Below the pieces are notes generated by a model. It saw only the letters and a program-made list of their open reading frames with translations, ran no database searches and was not told the DNA's origin. Source: Rhizobium sullae (lineage in GTDB: Bacteria; Pseudomonadota; Alphaproteobacteria; Rhizobiales; Rhizobiaceae). From it: DNA of 64,000 bases. Below, in pieces: positions 9,364 to 17,448 of this stretch; within the stretch, counting starts at the first letter, position 1; each line of letters begins with the position of its first letter. Location: NCBI RefSeq assembly GCF_025200715.1, contig NZ_CP104144.1:1240001-1304000 (forward strand). Direction: 5' to 3'. Made by a program: the position numbers and the translations under genes.

Positions 9364-9573
9364 ATGACACACGACGCGGTTCTGGAGCTTAATTCCGTTG
9401 CCTGCCGCTATGGCGCAACGCAAGTTCTGGACGAAATCAATCCCAGCATCGCCCGCTGCGAATTCACTGCCCTGCTCGGCTCTTCAGGCTGCGGAACGAC
9501 GACGCTGGTGCGTGTTCTTGCCGGCTTCATCACCCCTCCTCCGGCTCTGTCACCATCCTTGGTTTTATGCTGA
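9364..9573 (+). pseudogene. remnant of an ABC transporter ATP-binding gene
   Basis: An open frame of 69 codons starts ATG 9364 and reads like the N-terminus of an ABC ATPase: LELNSVACRYGATQVLDEI, then ALLGSSGCGTTTLVRVLAGFIT. The Walker A motif should be GSSGCGKST; here the essential Lys is Thr. Just after AGFITP (about 9535) the correct continuation, SSGSVTILG, is found in another frame, so there is a frameshift. Similarity then ends within about 10 codons. Signature, Walker B and the rest are missing. It lies between the LacI operator and the LacI gene and is non-functional. Confidence 0.75.
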
Positions 9574-9616
9574 TCGTGGAGCGATTTCTAAAGACAGACG
9601 TGCTAAAGGAACGCCA

Positions 9617-10657
9617 ATGAACGACGGCCCGATCAACGAGGGAAAGACCAAGCGCAAGGATCGAATGCGCTTTGTCAGCGCCGAGCAGGTGGCACAGCTT
9701 GCGGGCGTTTCCCGCTCCGCGGTTTCACGGACGTTCACCCCCGGCGCGAGCGTCGCACCCGCGACCCGCGAGCGAGTGCAGAAGGCTGCCGAGGAACTCG
9801 GCTACCACGTCAATGATCTGGCGCGCGGCGTTCTTGCCAATCAAAGCCGCCTTGTCGGAATCGTCGCGACACGCCCGGAAGTCGGTTTTCGCGCCCATCT
9901 GGCGGCAGCACTTGCAAAAACGCTGATAAAGCGGGGCAGCATCCCGATCCTGATCAATACCGGGCAGACCGAGGATGAATTGCTTGCAGCGCAGAAGATG
10001 CTGATCGGCCACCGCGCCGAGGCAACGATCATCCTCTCCGGTTCGCCGCCCGAAAGCTTCGTGGATATCGCCCACCGCAACGGCCAGCCGTTGGTGGTCA
10101 TCGGCCGCACCGAGCCGGATGCCGATCATGTCAGTGCAGGAAACACCGAAGCGTCCGGCAAGGCAGCGGTAGCCTTCTTCGACAATGGCTACCGGCGGCT
10201 GGCTGTTGCCGCGTCGCATTCGGCGACATCCAGCATTGCCGAGCGCGAGACGGCCTTCCGGGTGGCAGCCGAGGAGCTGGGCGCTTCGGTTTCGGTTGGC
10301 CGCGGCAGGGATTCCGACTACGACAGCGGCATTGGTGCGGCACGCCAGCTCTTCGCACAGGCTGAACAGCCGGAAGCCGTCTATTGCGCCAACGACCTGA
10401 TCGCCTTCGGATTGATGGACTATGTGCGAAAGACGCTCGGCTTGCGGATACCGGAAGACGTCGCGGTGATCGGCTTCGACGATGTACCGGAGGCGGCCTG
10501 GCTAAGCTACCGGCTCACGACGTTCCGCCAGGATCCGGCCGTGATGGCGCAGCGCGCCGTCGAACTCGTGGAACGTCGGCTTGCCAACCCGGACCTGCCG
10601 CCTGCCTACGAGAGGGTCATTCCGGAACTTATCATCCGTGACAGCTTCAAGCCTTGA
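9617..10657 (+). CDS. LacI-family transcriptional regulator of the sugar operon
   Basis: A 346-residue LacI/GalR regulator. The DNA-binding headpiece is VSAEQVAQLAGVSRSAVSRTF (about residues 17-37), with the hinge helix near GYHVNDLARGVLA. The periplasmic-binding-protein-like effector domain contains VYCANDLIAFGLMD and VIGFDDVPEAAWLSYRLTTF. ATG 9617 follows AAAGGAACGCC; a longer frame runs upstream into the ABC remnant. It is divergent from the sugar ABC operon, whose promoter carries a LacI-type palindrome, so it is probably that operon's repressor. Confidence 0.88.
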   Translation: MNDGPINEGKTKRKDRMRFVSAEQVAQLAGVSRSAVSRTFTPGASVAPATRERVQKAAEELGYHVNDLARGVLANQSRLVGIVATRPEVGFRAHLAAALAKTLIKRGSIPILINTGQTEDELLAAQKMLIGHRAEATIILSGSPPESFVDIAHRNGQPLVVIGRTEPDADHVSAGNTEASGKAAVAFFDNGYRRLAVAASHSATSSIAERETAFRVAAEELGASVSVGRGRDSDYDSGIGAARQLFAQAEQPEAVYCANDLIAFGLMDYVRKTLGLRIPEDVAVIGFDDVPEAAWLSYRLTTFRQDPAVMAQRAVELVERRLANPDLPPAYERVIPELIIRDSFKP

Positions 10658-10845
10658 TCCACGAAAGATCGCCATGCGATGGGAAGGCAGTCCGTGTTTC
10701 GCACTTCTGCGCCGATCGCATTGCTCGGGCTCTTCAGGTCCGATCCTCGAAGACGCCGGACTACTGAAGGCGATGATCGACACCACAGCAATGTTGCCGT
10801 TATGCAACAATTACGACGGCGATCTCTGCAATTCAGGATTTAGTG

Positions 10846-10874
10846 TTGCCGATCATTCGATGTCGTGTAATAAT
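10846..10874 (+). promoter_or_regulatory. possible sigma-70-type promoter before a small reading frame
   Basis: TTGCCG (10846-10851) and AATAAT (10869-10874) are separated by 17 bases. They lie about 36 bases upstream of a small frame with a strong ribosome binding site. The match is by eye only. Confidence 0.3.
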
Positions 10875-10909
10875 AAAACTATTCCGCAATTCTATCAGAG
10901 GAGGCGTAA

Positions 10910-11014
10910 ATGAATTCCATTATCATGTTTGTGCGCCCCATTGGCGGAACGGCTCTCATGGCTTCGATGCATTGCGCATCTAACTTGGGCCGACATTACT
11001 CCGTGACCTTCTAA
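10910..11014 (+). CDS. possible 34-residue small protein
   Basis: The ATG at 10910 is preceded by AGAGGAGGCGTAA, one of the strongest Shine-Dalgarno sequences in the window, and the frame encodes 34 residues (MNSIIMFVRPIGGTALMASM...). I do not recognise it. It may be a small protein or a leader peptide for the DUF1127 gene that starts 147 bases later. The rest of the stretch from 10658 to 11160 shows nothing else I can support. Confidence 0.35.
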   Translation: MNSIIMFVRPIGGTALMASMHCASNLGRHYSVTF

Positions 11015-11160
11015 GTCCCGGATTTCCGCCATTTTGGCGTTTTCTCACCTAACCTGACGTGACCGGCTGGCAGAACGGCTATTGGCGTTTCTGTGTCCGC
11101 CTCCGCGCGTCTTTTGATTCGAAAGGACCTGGCTGCTTGACGGCGCCGGGGCAGAAAATC

Positions 11161-11397
11161 ATGCGTGAAGCACAATCAATAGTTGTTGAAAGCCTCTCGG
11201 CAACGGTCGATGACCTGTGCCAGAAATTTGGTGTCTGGAGAACTGCGCGCGCGTTAGCTCTGGCCGCCTGGAAGCATCATCAAACGGTGAACCAGATCTC
11301 CCATCTGTCAAATCGTACGCGCCGCGACATCGGTCTTCCGGAGGTTGACGACGCGCTCGGCGAGATCAGATTCTCCCCTTGGGGCACCCTGCCCTGA
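11161..11397 (+). CDS. DUF1127 small protein
   Basis: A 78-residue protein. The C-terminal half carries the DUF1127 (YjiS-like) pattern: an aromatic and basic helix ALAAWKHHQTVNQISHLSNRTRRDIGLPEVD. Members are small, arginine-rich proteins, some of which bind RNA and affect phosphate and carbon metabolism in alphaproteobacteria. The start ATG is chosen because the family begins close to the conserved helix; the upstream site (GGGGCAGAAAATC) is weak and longer in-frame starts exist. A strong hairpin follows the stop. Confidence 0.7.
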   Translation: MREAQSIVVESLSATVDDLCQKFGVWRTARALALAAWKHHQTVNQISHLSNRTRRDIGLPEVDDALGEIRFSPWGTLP

Positions 11398-11410
11398 CGT
11401 AAGATGACAT

Positions 11411-11441
11411 CCAGGCCCGGCGGCTTGTTCGCCGGGCCTGG
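11411..11441 (+). terminator. strong hairpin after the DUF1127 gene
   Basis: A perfect 12-base stem (CCAGGCCCGGCG at 11411-11422 and CGCCGGGCCTGG at 11430-11441) with a 7-base loop, 13 bases after the DUF1127 stop. There is no run of T, so intrinsic termination is uncertain. Confidence 0.5.
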
Positions 11442-11544
11442 CATCTGCTGATCCTGAAGACCGCCGCGAACCGCTTTCCGGAAATGCTTTCCTGTGGCAA
11501 TAAGAGAGATCACGCGTTTCGATTTGGGAGGAAGATCGCTGCCG

Positions 11545-12579
11545 ATGAAGGGGATCCGACAGCTTGCCGAGCATCTGGACATATCGATCGGGACCGTTTC
11601 CCGCGCGCTGAACGGCAAGCCGGATGTCAACGAGGAAACGCGAAAGCGCGTGCTCGCTGCCGCCGAAGAGCTCGGCTATGTGGCAAACCAGTCTGGCCGC
11701 AGCCTCCGGCAAGGCACGACCAACGTCATCGGCTTGATGATCGAATCCAGCAAGGAAACGGTCGAAAACAGCGACAACTTCTTCCTCGGCCTGACTGGCG
11801 GTCTGCAGAGCGTGTTTGCGCGGCACAAACTTGACCTCGTGATGCTGCCGTGTCCCAGCGACGAAGATCCCTATGAATATCTGAAGCGCATGGTGGCGCG
11901 GCGCGTCGTCGATGCGATGATCATTTCGGCGACGCAGCGGATCGATAAACGCATCGACCTTCTGGTGAAGGCGAAGATTCCCTTCGTCGCGCTCGGACGC
12001 AGCTCGTCCGGTGGCAACTACACCTGGATCGACCTTGATTTCGAGGGCGTGGCCGCATCGGCGGTTGATCGACTGGTGGCCAAGGGACATCGCAGGATCG
12101 CAATCGCAGCACCCTCGAGCGATATCAATCTCGGCTACATCTTCATCGATGCCTACCGGCAGTCACTCCAGCGGCACGGCATCCCGTTTGATCCGAAGCT
12201 GGTCATCCGCGTCAAGTCGAGTGAGCAGGGCGGCTACCAGGCGGGCCACGAATTGCTGCTCTTGGACCACAAGCCGACAGCGATCATCCTGATCTACGAG
12301 TTGATGGCGATCGGTCTTTACAGAAAGCTGGTCGAGGCAGGCGTCGTTCCGGGGCGCGATCTGGCAGTGATCGGCTTCCGTGAGGAGCCGCGCGCAAAAT
12401 TCCTGCAGCCGGCCCTCACCTGCTTTCGCATGTCGCTGCGCGATCTCGGCGTCGAGTTGGCCGAGACCCTGCTTGCGACCATGCCCGCCTATGCGAAATA
12501 CTATCCGAAGGGCGCCCGCAACACGATCTGGCCGCTGGAGCTGGTCCCAGGTGAAAGCGACGCCTTTTCCCTCAAGTGA
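11545..12579 (+). CDS. LacI-family transcriptional regulator (second)
   Basis: A 344-residue LacI/GalR regulator. The headpiece is MKGIRQLAEHLDISIGTVSRALNGKPDVNEETRKRV (residues 1-36), and the hinge lies near YVANQSGRSLRQG. The effector domain ends in FLQPALTCFRMSLRDLGVELAETLL. ATG 11545 starts the family-typical headpiece; GGGAGGA lies 12 bases upstream, slightly far, and a GTG at 11494 would add 17 residues. Unlike the other two LacI genes it has no obvious metabolic operon next to it; its downstream neighbour is a convergent exporter. Its target is unknown. Confidence 0.85.
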   Translation: MKGIRQLAEHLDISIGTVSRALNGKPDVNEETRKRVLAAAEELGYVANQSGRSLRQGTTNVIGLMIESSKETVENSDNFFLGLTGGLQSVFARHKLDLVMLPCPSDEDPYEYLKRMVARRVVDAMIISATQRIDKRIDLLVKAKIPFVALGRSSSGGNYTWIDLDFEGVAASAVDRLVAKGHRRIAIAAPSSDINLGYIFIDAYRQSLQRHGIPFDPKLVIRVKSSEQGGYQAGHELLLLDHKPTAIILIYELMAIGLYRKLVEAGVVPGRDLAVIGFREEPRAKFLQPALTCFRMSLRDLGVELAETLLATMPAYAKYYPKGARNTIWPLELVPGESDAFSLK

Positions 12580-12618
12580 CGAGAACGACCGCGCCCGACA
12601 AGGCCGCGGCCGGGATTG

Positions 12619-13833
12619 TTACTCGGCAGGAGCGGCGGCGGCGCGGCGGCCAAGTGTTGCCTGCGTCAGGATGAAGGCAAGCAGCGCGCAGGCCGCAATG
12701 CCTGCCGCCATTGGAACGGCCGTGCCGTCGGCAAACAGGCTCGATACCACCATTGCGACCGCCGCAATGACGAAGTGCAACGTCCCCATCAATGACGAAG
12801 CGGTGCCTGCGATCTCACCGTGATCCTCCAGAGCAAGAACCGCGCTCGTTGGAATGACAAGGCCGAGAAAGCCGTATCCGATGAAAAGGAAGACGGCCAG
12901 CACAGGAAGCTGGTTGATGCCCGCAGCCATGACGACTGCCAAGGCGACCATGACGAGGGAATAGGCGGTGACGGCTGTGCGCATGACGCGAACGAGTCCG
13001 AAACGCTCGCCGAGCCAGCCGGTCGCCTGCGATACCGCGAAGAAGGAGACGGCGTTGATCGAGAAGGCGAAGCTGTACTGTGTCGGCGTCAGGCCGTAGT
13101 GCTGGATGAGCACGAAGGGCGAGTTGGCGAGATAGACGAGGAAGCTTGAAATCCCGAGACCACCGATGAAGCTGAGCGTCAGGAAGTTTTTGTCGCGGAG
13201 CAGGAAGCCGTATGCCGACATCGCGCTGCCGAGGCTGCTTTCCTTGCGTTCCTTTGCCGGACGAGTTTCGTCGAGCTGCGTTGCAAGCAGGATGAGCCCG
13301 ATGAAGGCTGCGATCATCACTGCCCAGAAGACGCCGCGCCAGCCGTAGAACTCTATGACCGCACTTCCGGCCAGCGGAGCGAGGATCGGCGAGATCGAAA
13401 AGACGAGCATGAGGAGCGACATCAGGCGGGCTGCCTGAACACCGGTATGCATGTCACGAACGACGGCCCGCGGGATGACCATGCCGGCCGCCCCGCCGAT
13501 GCCCTGGATGAAGCGGAAGGTAATCAGGGTTTCGATGTTCTGCGCCAGCGCGCAGCCGATGCTGGCTGCGGTGAAGATGCCGATACCCAGATAAAGCGGC
13601 AGTTTCCGGCCCCACATGTCGGACAGCGGACCGTAAAGCAGTTGGGCAAGTGCAAAGGAAATGAAGAAGGAGAGAAGGCTCAACTGGGTTACGCTATTGT
13701 CGGAGCCCAAATCGGCGCCGATCGAAGGCAGCGCCGGAAGATACATGTCGATGGCAAAGGGGCCTATGGCCGATAAAAGGCCAAGGACGAGCGCAATGCG
13801 AAAGAATGAAGCGGTCATTTGGAGATCTTTCAT
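12619..13833 (-). CDS. Bcr/CflA-family drug resistance MFS transporter
   Basis: A 404-residue major facilitator with 12 hydrophobic segments. The first helix, LGLLSAIGPFAIDMYLPALPSIG, is diagnostic for the Bcr/CflA drug:H+ antiporter group (DHA1). The MFS loop 2-3 motif reads GPLSDMWGRKLPL. The start could be ATG 13833 (MKDLQMTASFF) or ATG 13818. It is divergent from the TetR gene, and the intervening 196 bases hold an inverted repeat, so it is likely the exporter that this regulator represses. The drug or metabolite is unknown. Confidence 0.88.
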   Translation of the reverse strand: MKDLQMTASFFRIALVLGLLSAIGPFAIDMYLPALPSIGADLGSDNSVTQLSLLSFFISFALAQLLYGPLSDMWGRKLPLYLGIGIFTAASIGCALAQNIETLITFRFIQGIGGAAGMVIPRAVVRDMHTGVQAARLMSLLMLVFSISPILAPLAGSAVIEFYGWRGVFWAVMIAAFIGLILLATQLDETRPAKERKESSLGSAMSAYGFLLRDKNFLTLSFIGGLGISSFLVYLANSPFVLIQHYGLTPTQYSFAFSINAVSFFAVSQATGWLGERFGLVRVMRTAVTAYSLVMVALAVVMAAGINQLPVLAVFLFIGYGFLGLVIPTSAVLALEDHGEIAGTASSLMGTLHFVIAAVAMVVSSLFADGTAVPMAAGIAACALLAFILTQATLGRRAAAAPAE

Positions 13834-13983
13834 AAAAGCGCAGCGAAGGAGGCAAAATATGTCTCTCCGCCGCATTGCTCTCGAGGGGATTCAAATGATG
13901 GTCGGCTGCAGCCACGACGCGCTTGGGAGAAGCGTCAACGAATGCGCACCAGTCCGTCAACTAATTTGGACACGGCTGTAAAA

Positions 13984-14001
13984 TTAGACAGTGTTGTCTA
14001 A
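13984..14001. promoter_or_regulatory. inverted repeat, probable TetR operator
   Basis: TTAGACA - GTGT - TGTCTAA: a perfect 7-base inverted repeat with a 4-base spacer, between the divergent exporter and TetR genes and 29 bases before the TetR start. The position suits autoregulation and control of the exporter. Confidence 0.65.
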
Positions 14002-14029
14002 AAGGTCAAGACGCATTATCTTTAGCGGG

Positions 14030-14725
14030 ATGAAAAACTTCGCGACACCCGAAAAGAGCGCGGACGGCCCGACGCAGCGCGGCCAGTTCAAGAAACGCGC
14101 TTCCATTCTGGAGGCGGCAGCCGATGTGTTTTGCCGCCAGGGCTTCGCAGGGGCTAGTATCGATGAGATCGCGGTCGAGGCCAACGTCTCGCGACAGACC
14201 ATCTATAATCATTATTGCGAGAAAGAGACCCTTTTCGTCGCCGTTGTCGACGACGTGCTGAAGCGCGCCAATTCGATGCTTTTTTCGATGCTGGCAACAT
14301 TTCCGGCAGATGCGGATAATCTGGAAGAAGATCTTGTCGCCTTTGCGATCCGCGTCAATAAGAACTGTATCTGCAATCAGGATGGAAAATTTCTGCGCCG
14401 GCTCGTCCAGAACGAGGGTGAGCGCTATCCGCACCTTTTCGAGACGTGGCGCCAGCAGGGTCCGGGCCGGATCGTTTCGGCGCTCGGCGCGCTGTTTGCG
14501 CGGCTGAGCGCCAGCGGTGCGCTGAAGATCGACGACTTCGATGTGGCGGCACGGCAATTTCTTGCGCTCGGGAACGCGGATCTGCAGGTCATGATGCTGT
14601 TCGGGCAGACGCCGACGGACGAGCAACTCGAAAGTGCCGCACGCAATGCGGTGCGGACGTTCCTTCGTGCCTATGGTACGGACAAACCGGCCGCGCGGCA
14701 AAAACTTGCAGCCCTCAGCGGCTGA
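14030..14725 (+). CDS. TetR-family transcriptional regulator
   Basis: A 231-residue TetR regulator. The N-terminal helix-turn-helix spans about residues 25-70 (ILEAAADVFCRQGFAGASIDEIAVEANVSRQTIYNHYCEKETLFVAV). A C-terminal ligand domain of the TetR_C_7/AcrR-like kind follows. ATG 14030 (MKNFATPE) fits the spacing from the operator; an upstream in-frame start at 13991 would lie inside the inverted repeat. It probably represses the divergent Bcr/CflA exporter and itself, as AcrR and TetR do. Confidence 0.85.
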   Translation: MKNFATPEKSADGPTQRGQFKKRASILEAAADVFCRQGFAGASIDEIAVEANVSRQTIYNHYCEKETLFVAVVDDVLKRANSMLFSMLATFPADADNLEEDLVAFAIRVNKNCICNQDGKFLRRLVQNEGERYPHLFETWRQQGPGRIVSALGALFARLSASGALKIDDFDVAARQFLALGNADLQVMMLFGQTPTDEQLESAARNAVRTFLRAYGTDKPAARQKLAALSG

Positions 14726-14728
14726 GCC

Positions 14729-15127
14729 TCAGACGAAAGCCAACATCTGCGACGGCACGGCGGCAAGCGCGCCGTTGCGGCGTGCAACGGCATACTTCAG
14801 CGACTGTTCGATGACGGCCGGCTTGACCGGCTTCTTGACGACGCCGAGCGTCCCCTTGACGCCTCCGGCAATCATCTCCGGGTTGCCTGTCATGAAGACG
14901 ACGGCAATGCCGTACTCTTCGGCGAGCCGCCGACCGATTTCCGGGCCGGTCGCGCCATCCGATAGGTTGACATCAACAAAGGCGACGTCCGCTGTCGAGG
15001 CAAGACGCAACGCCTGTTCCTTGTTTGCAGCGAGACCCGTCACTTCCACTCCCATGGCTTGAACGGTCGCTTCGAGGTCGAGGGCGATTAGAAACTCGTC
15101 TTCAACGATCAATACCCTGTAGTTCAT
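14729..15127 (-). CDS. single-domain response regulator
   Basis: A 132-residue receiver with no output domain. The acidic pair is Glu9/Asp10 in LIVEDEF, the phospho-acceptor is Asp52 (FVDVNLSDG), Thr80 is in VVFMTGNP and the invariant Lys99 is in VVKKPV. ATG 15127 follows GGGATGACATA. Because it lacks a DNA-binding part, it probably acts by protein contact or as a phosphate sink. Its segment FMTGNPEMI recalls the FATGUY-type single-domain regulators tied to the alphaproteobacterial general stress response. That link is supported by an EcfG-type promoter 119 bases upstream. It converges on the TetR gene. Confidence 0.85.
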   Translation of the reverse strand: MNYRVLIVEDEFLIALDLEATVQAMGVEVTGLAANKEQALRLASTADVAFVDVNLSDGATGPEIGRRLAEEYGIAVVFMTGNPEMIAGGVKGTLGVVKKPVKPAVIEQSLKYAVARRNGALAAVPSQMLAFV

Positions 15128-15574
15128 TATGTCATCCCGTAGCCAACTACGAAAAACATTCGTGGCCATGACACCCTCTCCAGTTGACCTAGGCACGCGA
15201 AAGACTTCGTACCGAACGGCTTTTGCCGACCGAACTTGGCCAGATAACGGGTAGCGCCGGGATATGTTCCGGGCCGATACGCATGTTTTTTTGATTAACC
15301 CTTTGTTAACGCTAATAAAACACTAAGATCGGCATAAGCTTTGATAAAAAGCGGCGAATGCCGCCAGATTTCCGCCTCCGAAAAGTGCTGCTACTGATTG
15401 CAGAAACGGAGTTGCCTCGCCCCAGGTCCGGTGGGCCTTCGGCACGTGAGGCTCCCATCGGTCGTTCCGCTTGGTAGTGTGGTGTTGATCCAGATGTGAG
15501 GCGGCTCAATGGACTTCCACCCAGGGCGCAAAATACCATAGGCGCAATTCCACCTCCTCGGGTACAATTGCCCA
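15128..15574. other. 447-base intergenic region
   Basis: Between the divergent response regulator and cyclase genes. It holds the EcfG-type promoter listed separately and an AT-rich patch at about 15286-15330, likely promoter sequence. No coding frame with a ribosome binding site was found. Confidence 0.5.
15246..15270 (-). promoter_or_regulatory. EcfG (RpoE2)-type general stress promoter
   Basis: Read on the minus strand: GGAAC (15270-15266), 16 bases, CGTT (15249-15246). This is an exact match to the rhizobial general-stress sigma consensus GGAAC-N16/17-CGTT. It points at the single-domain response regulator, whose start codon is 119 bases downstream. Confidence 0.7.
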
Positions 15575-17317
15575 ATGGCCGAAGAACGCGTCCAGCGCCG
15601 TCTTGCAGCAATCGTCGTCGCTGACGTCGTTGGCTACTCGCGTTTGATGGAGGGCGACGAGGTTGCGACGCTGGCGGTGCTGAAGGAGCGCCGGGCGACA
15701 ATTCTCCAGCCTATCGTGCGGGCGCATGGCGGCCGGATCGTTAAAGTGATGGGAGACGGGGTCCTCTTGGAGTTCGCAAGCGCGGTCAACGCCATGACCG
15801 GAGCGATCGAGTTGCAGCGGAAGATGGCGGATGCGAACGCCGCCCTGCCAGAGGCGCGCCGTATCGTCTTGAGGATCGGCATCAATCTCGGCGATGTCGT
15901 CGTAGATGGCGGTGACCTTTATGGCGACGGCGTCAACATAGCCGCACGGCTACAAAGCTTGGCCGAGCCGGGAGAAATCTATGTGTCGGCGGGCATCCGT
16001 GATCAGGTCAAACGCAAGCTTGCGTTTGACTTTGACGATCTTGGACCGAAATCTCTGAAAAACATCGCCGAACCGGTTCATGTCTATCGCCTACTCAATG
16101 AGCCCGTCGCCAAGGTCGGCCACGAGGGACAATCCGCGCTGCCGCTGCCTGCCAAGCCATCCATCGCCGTGTTGCCGTTCACCAACTTGAGCGGGGAAGC
16201 CGAGCAGAACGTTTTCACAGACGGGTTGACCGAAGACCTGATTACCGACCTTTCAAGAAATGCCGGCCTGTTTGTCATCGCGCACCATTCGACCTTTGCC
16301 TACAAGGGAAAATCGGCCGACGTTCGCTTGATCGCACGCGATTTGGGCGTCCGCTACATCCTGGAGGGCAGTGCGCGCCGCGCCGCCGGACGCGTGCGCA
16401 TCAACGTTCAGCTCATCGACGCCGTGGGCGGAGATCACCTCTGGGCCGAACGCTTCGACCGAAACCTCGAAGACATATTCGGCGTACAGGACGAAGTCAC
16501 AGATAAAATCGTCGAGGCCCTTGTCGGACGCTTGTCGGATTCACCGTCACGCAACCGTCCGAAGAGCCTCGAAGCTTATGACCTTTGTGTCCGCGGGCGA
16601 AGTCTGATCTCAGCGTTCAACAGTTCGCCAGAAGCGCTTCGCGAGGCCGAGATACTCTTGAACCAGGCAGTCTCCATGGATCCCGAATATGCGGAGGCAT
16701 TTCGCTGGCTGGCTTTTGTTTACTGGCAATTGTGGGCGCAGAGCATCGAACCCACGGAAGAGAACCGATCACGAGCCCTTGAACTGGCCCGCAAGGCAGT
16801 AGCATTGGACGAGAACGACGCTGCCAGCCATTGGTTTTTTGGATTTTTGTTGGCCCATGAAAGACGCTGGCCCGAGTCCGATGAAGAGTTCGCCGCCGCC
16901 TTCACGCTGGAACCAAACAATGCGGATGCCTTAGCCATCTGTTCGGAGCTTGCGGCGTTCGCAGGTCGTGCATCGGAAGCGATCGAACTGACCCAAAGGG
17001 CGCTTCGACTGAATCCGCACCCGGCCGGGTGGTATTATTGGCAGCTTGGACTCGCGCATTACGCTGCCTGCCAATATGAAGAAGCCGTCAAGATTTTGCG
17101 CATGGAGGCGATCTACCGTAGCCCCTCGCGCCGCATACTGGCGGCTAGCCTTGCCCAACTTGGACGCACAGACGAGGCGATGCGTGAGGCAGCTCTTTTC
17201 ATGGCGATGACCCCGAAATTCACCATCACTCACTGGGTCGCGGCACAACCCTCGCGCGATCCGGAGACAGTCCAGCGCTTCGTCGAAGGCTATCGCATGG
17301 CCGGATTGCCGGAATGA
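15575..17317 (+). CDS. class III adenylate/guanylate cyclase with TolB-like and TPR regions
   Basis: A 580-residue protein. Residues 8-175 form a class III nucleotide cyclase domain: metal-binding Asp17 (VADVVGYSRLM) and Asp61 (VMGDGVLLEF), a probable purine-specifying Lys57, and DLYGDGVNIAARLQSLAEPGEI later on. Residues about 190-320 resemble the TolB-like part found behind many rhizobial cyclases (SIAVLPFTNLSGEAEQNVFTDGLTEDLITDLS). From about 330 to the end are tetratricopeptide-like helices (ALELARKAVALDENDAASHWFFG and others). No transmembrane segment was noticed. It probably makes cAMP under control of the C-terminal sensor or scaffold part; the signal is unknown. Confidence 0.85.
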   Translation: MAEERVQRRLAAIVVADVVGYSRLMEGDEVATLAVLKERRATILQPIVRAHGGRIVKVMGDGVLLEFASAVNAMTGAIELQRKMADANAALPEARRIVLRIGINLGDVVVDGGDLYGDGVNIAARLQSLAEPGEIYVSAGIRDQVKRKLAFDFDDLGPKSLKNIAEPVHVYRLLNEPVAKVGHEGQSALPLPAKPSIAVLPFTNLSGEAEQNVFTDGLTEDLITDLSRNAGLFVIAHHSTFAYKGKSADVRLIARDLGVRYILEGSARRAAGRVRINVQLIDAVGGDHLWAERFDRNLEDIFGVQDEVTDKIVEALVGRLSDSPSRNRPKSLEAYDLCVRGRSLISAFNSSPEALREAEILLNQAVSMDPEYAEAFRWLAFVYWQLWAQSIEPTEENRSRALELARKAVALDENDAASHWFFGFLLAHERRWPESDEEFAAAFTLEPNNADALAICSELAAFAGRASEAIELTQRALRLNPHPAGWYYWQLGLAHYAACQYEEAVKILRMEAIYRSPSRRILAASLAQLGRTDEAMREAALFMAMTPKFTITHWVAAQPSRDPETVQRFVEGYRMAGLPE

Positions 17318-17448
17318 GTGGGAACAGCCTCGATCTGTGGAAATTGCGCTCCGTTGAGTGAGCACGCTCGCAAAGCTCTGCTCTAAATTGAGTGCGACGC
17401 CTCGTGCCACCAGTCGGCTCAGCGCTGACGGGATCGCGCCCAGAGCGG

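Noticed and set aside
10685..10913. Open frames over the LacI end and the 10.7-10.9 kb gap
   Set aside because: They have no ribosome binding site and low-complexity composition. Only the 34-codon frame at 10910 has a convincing start.
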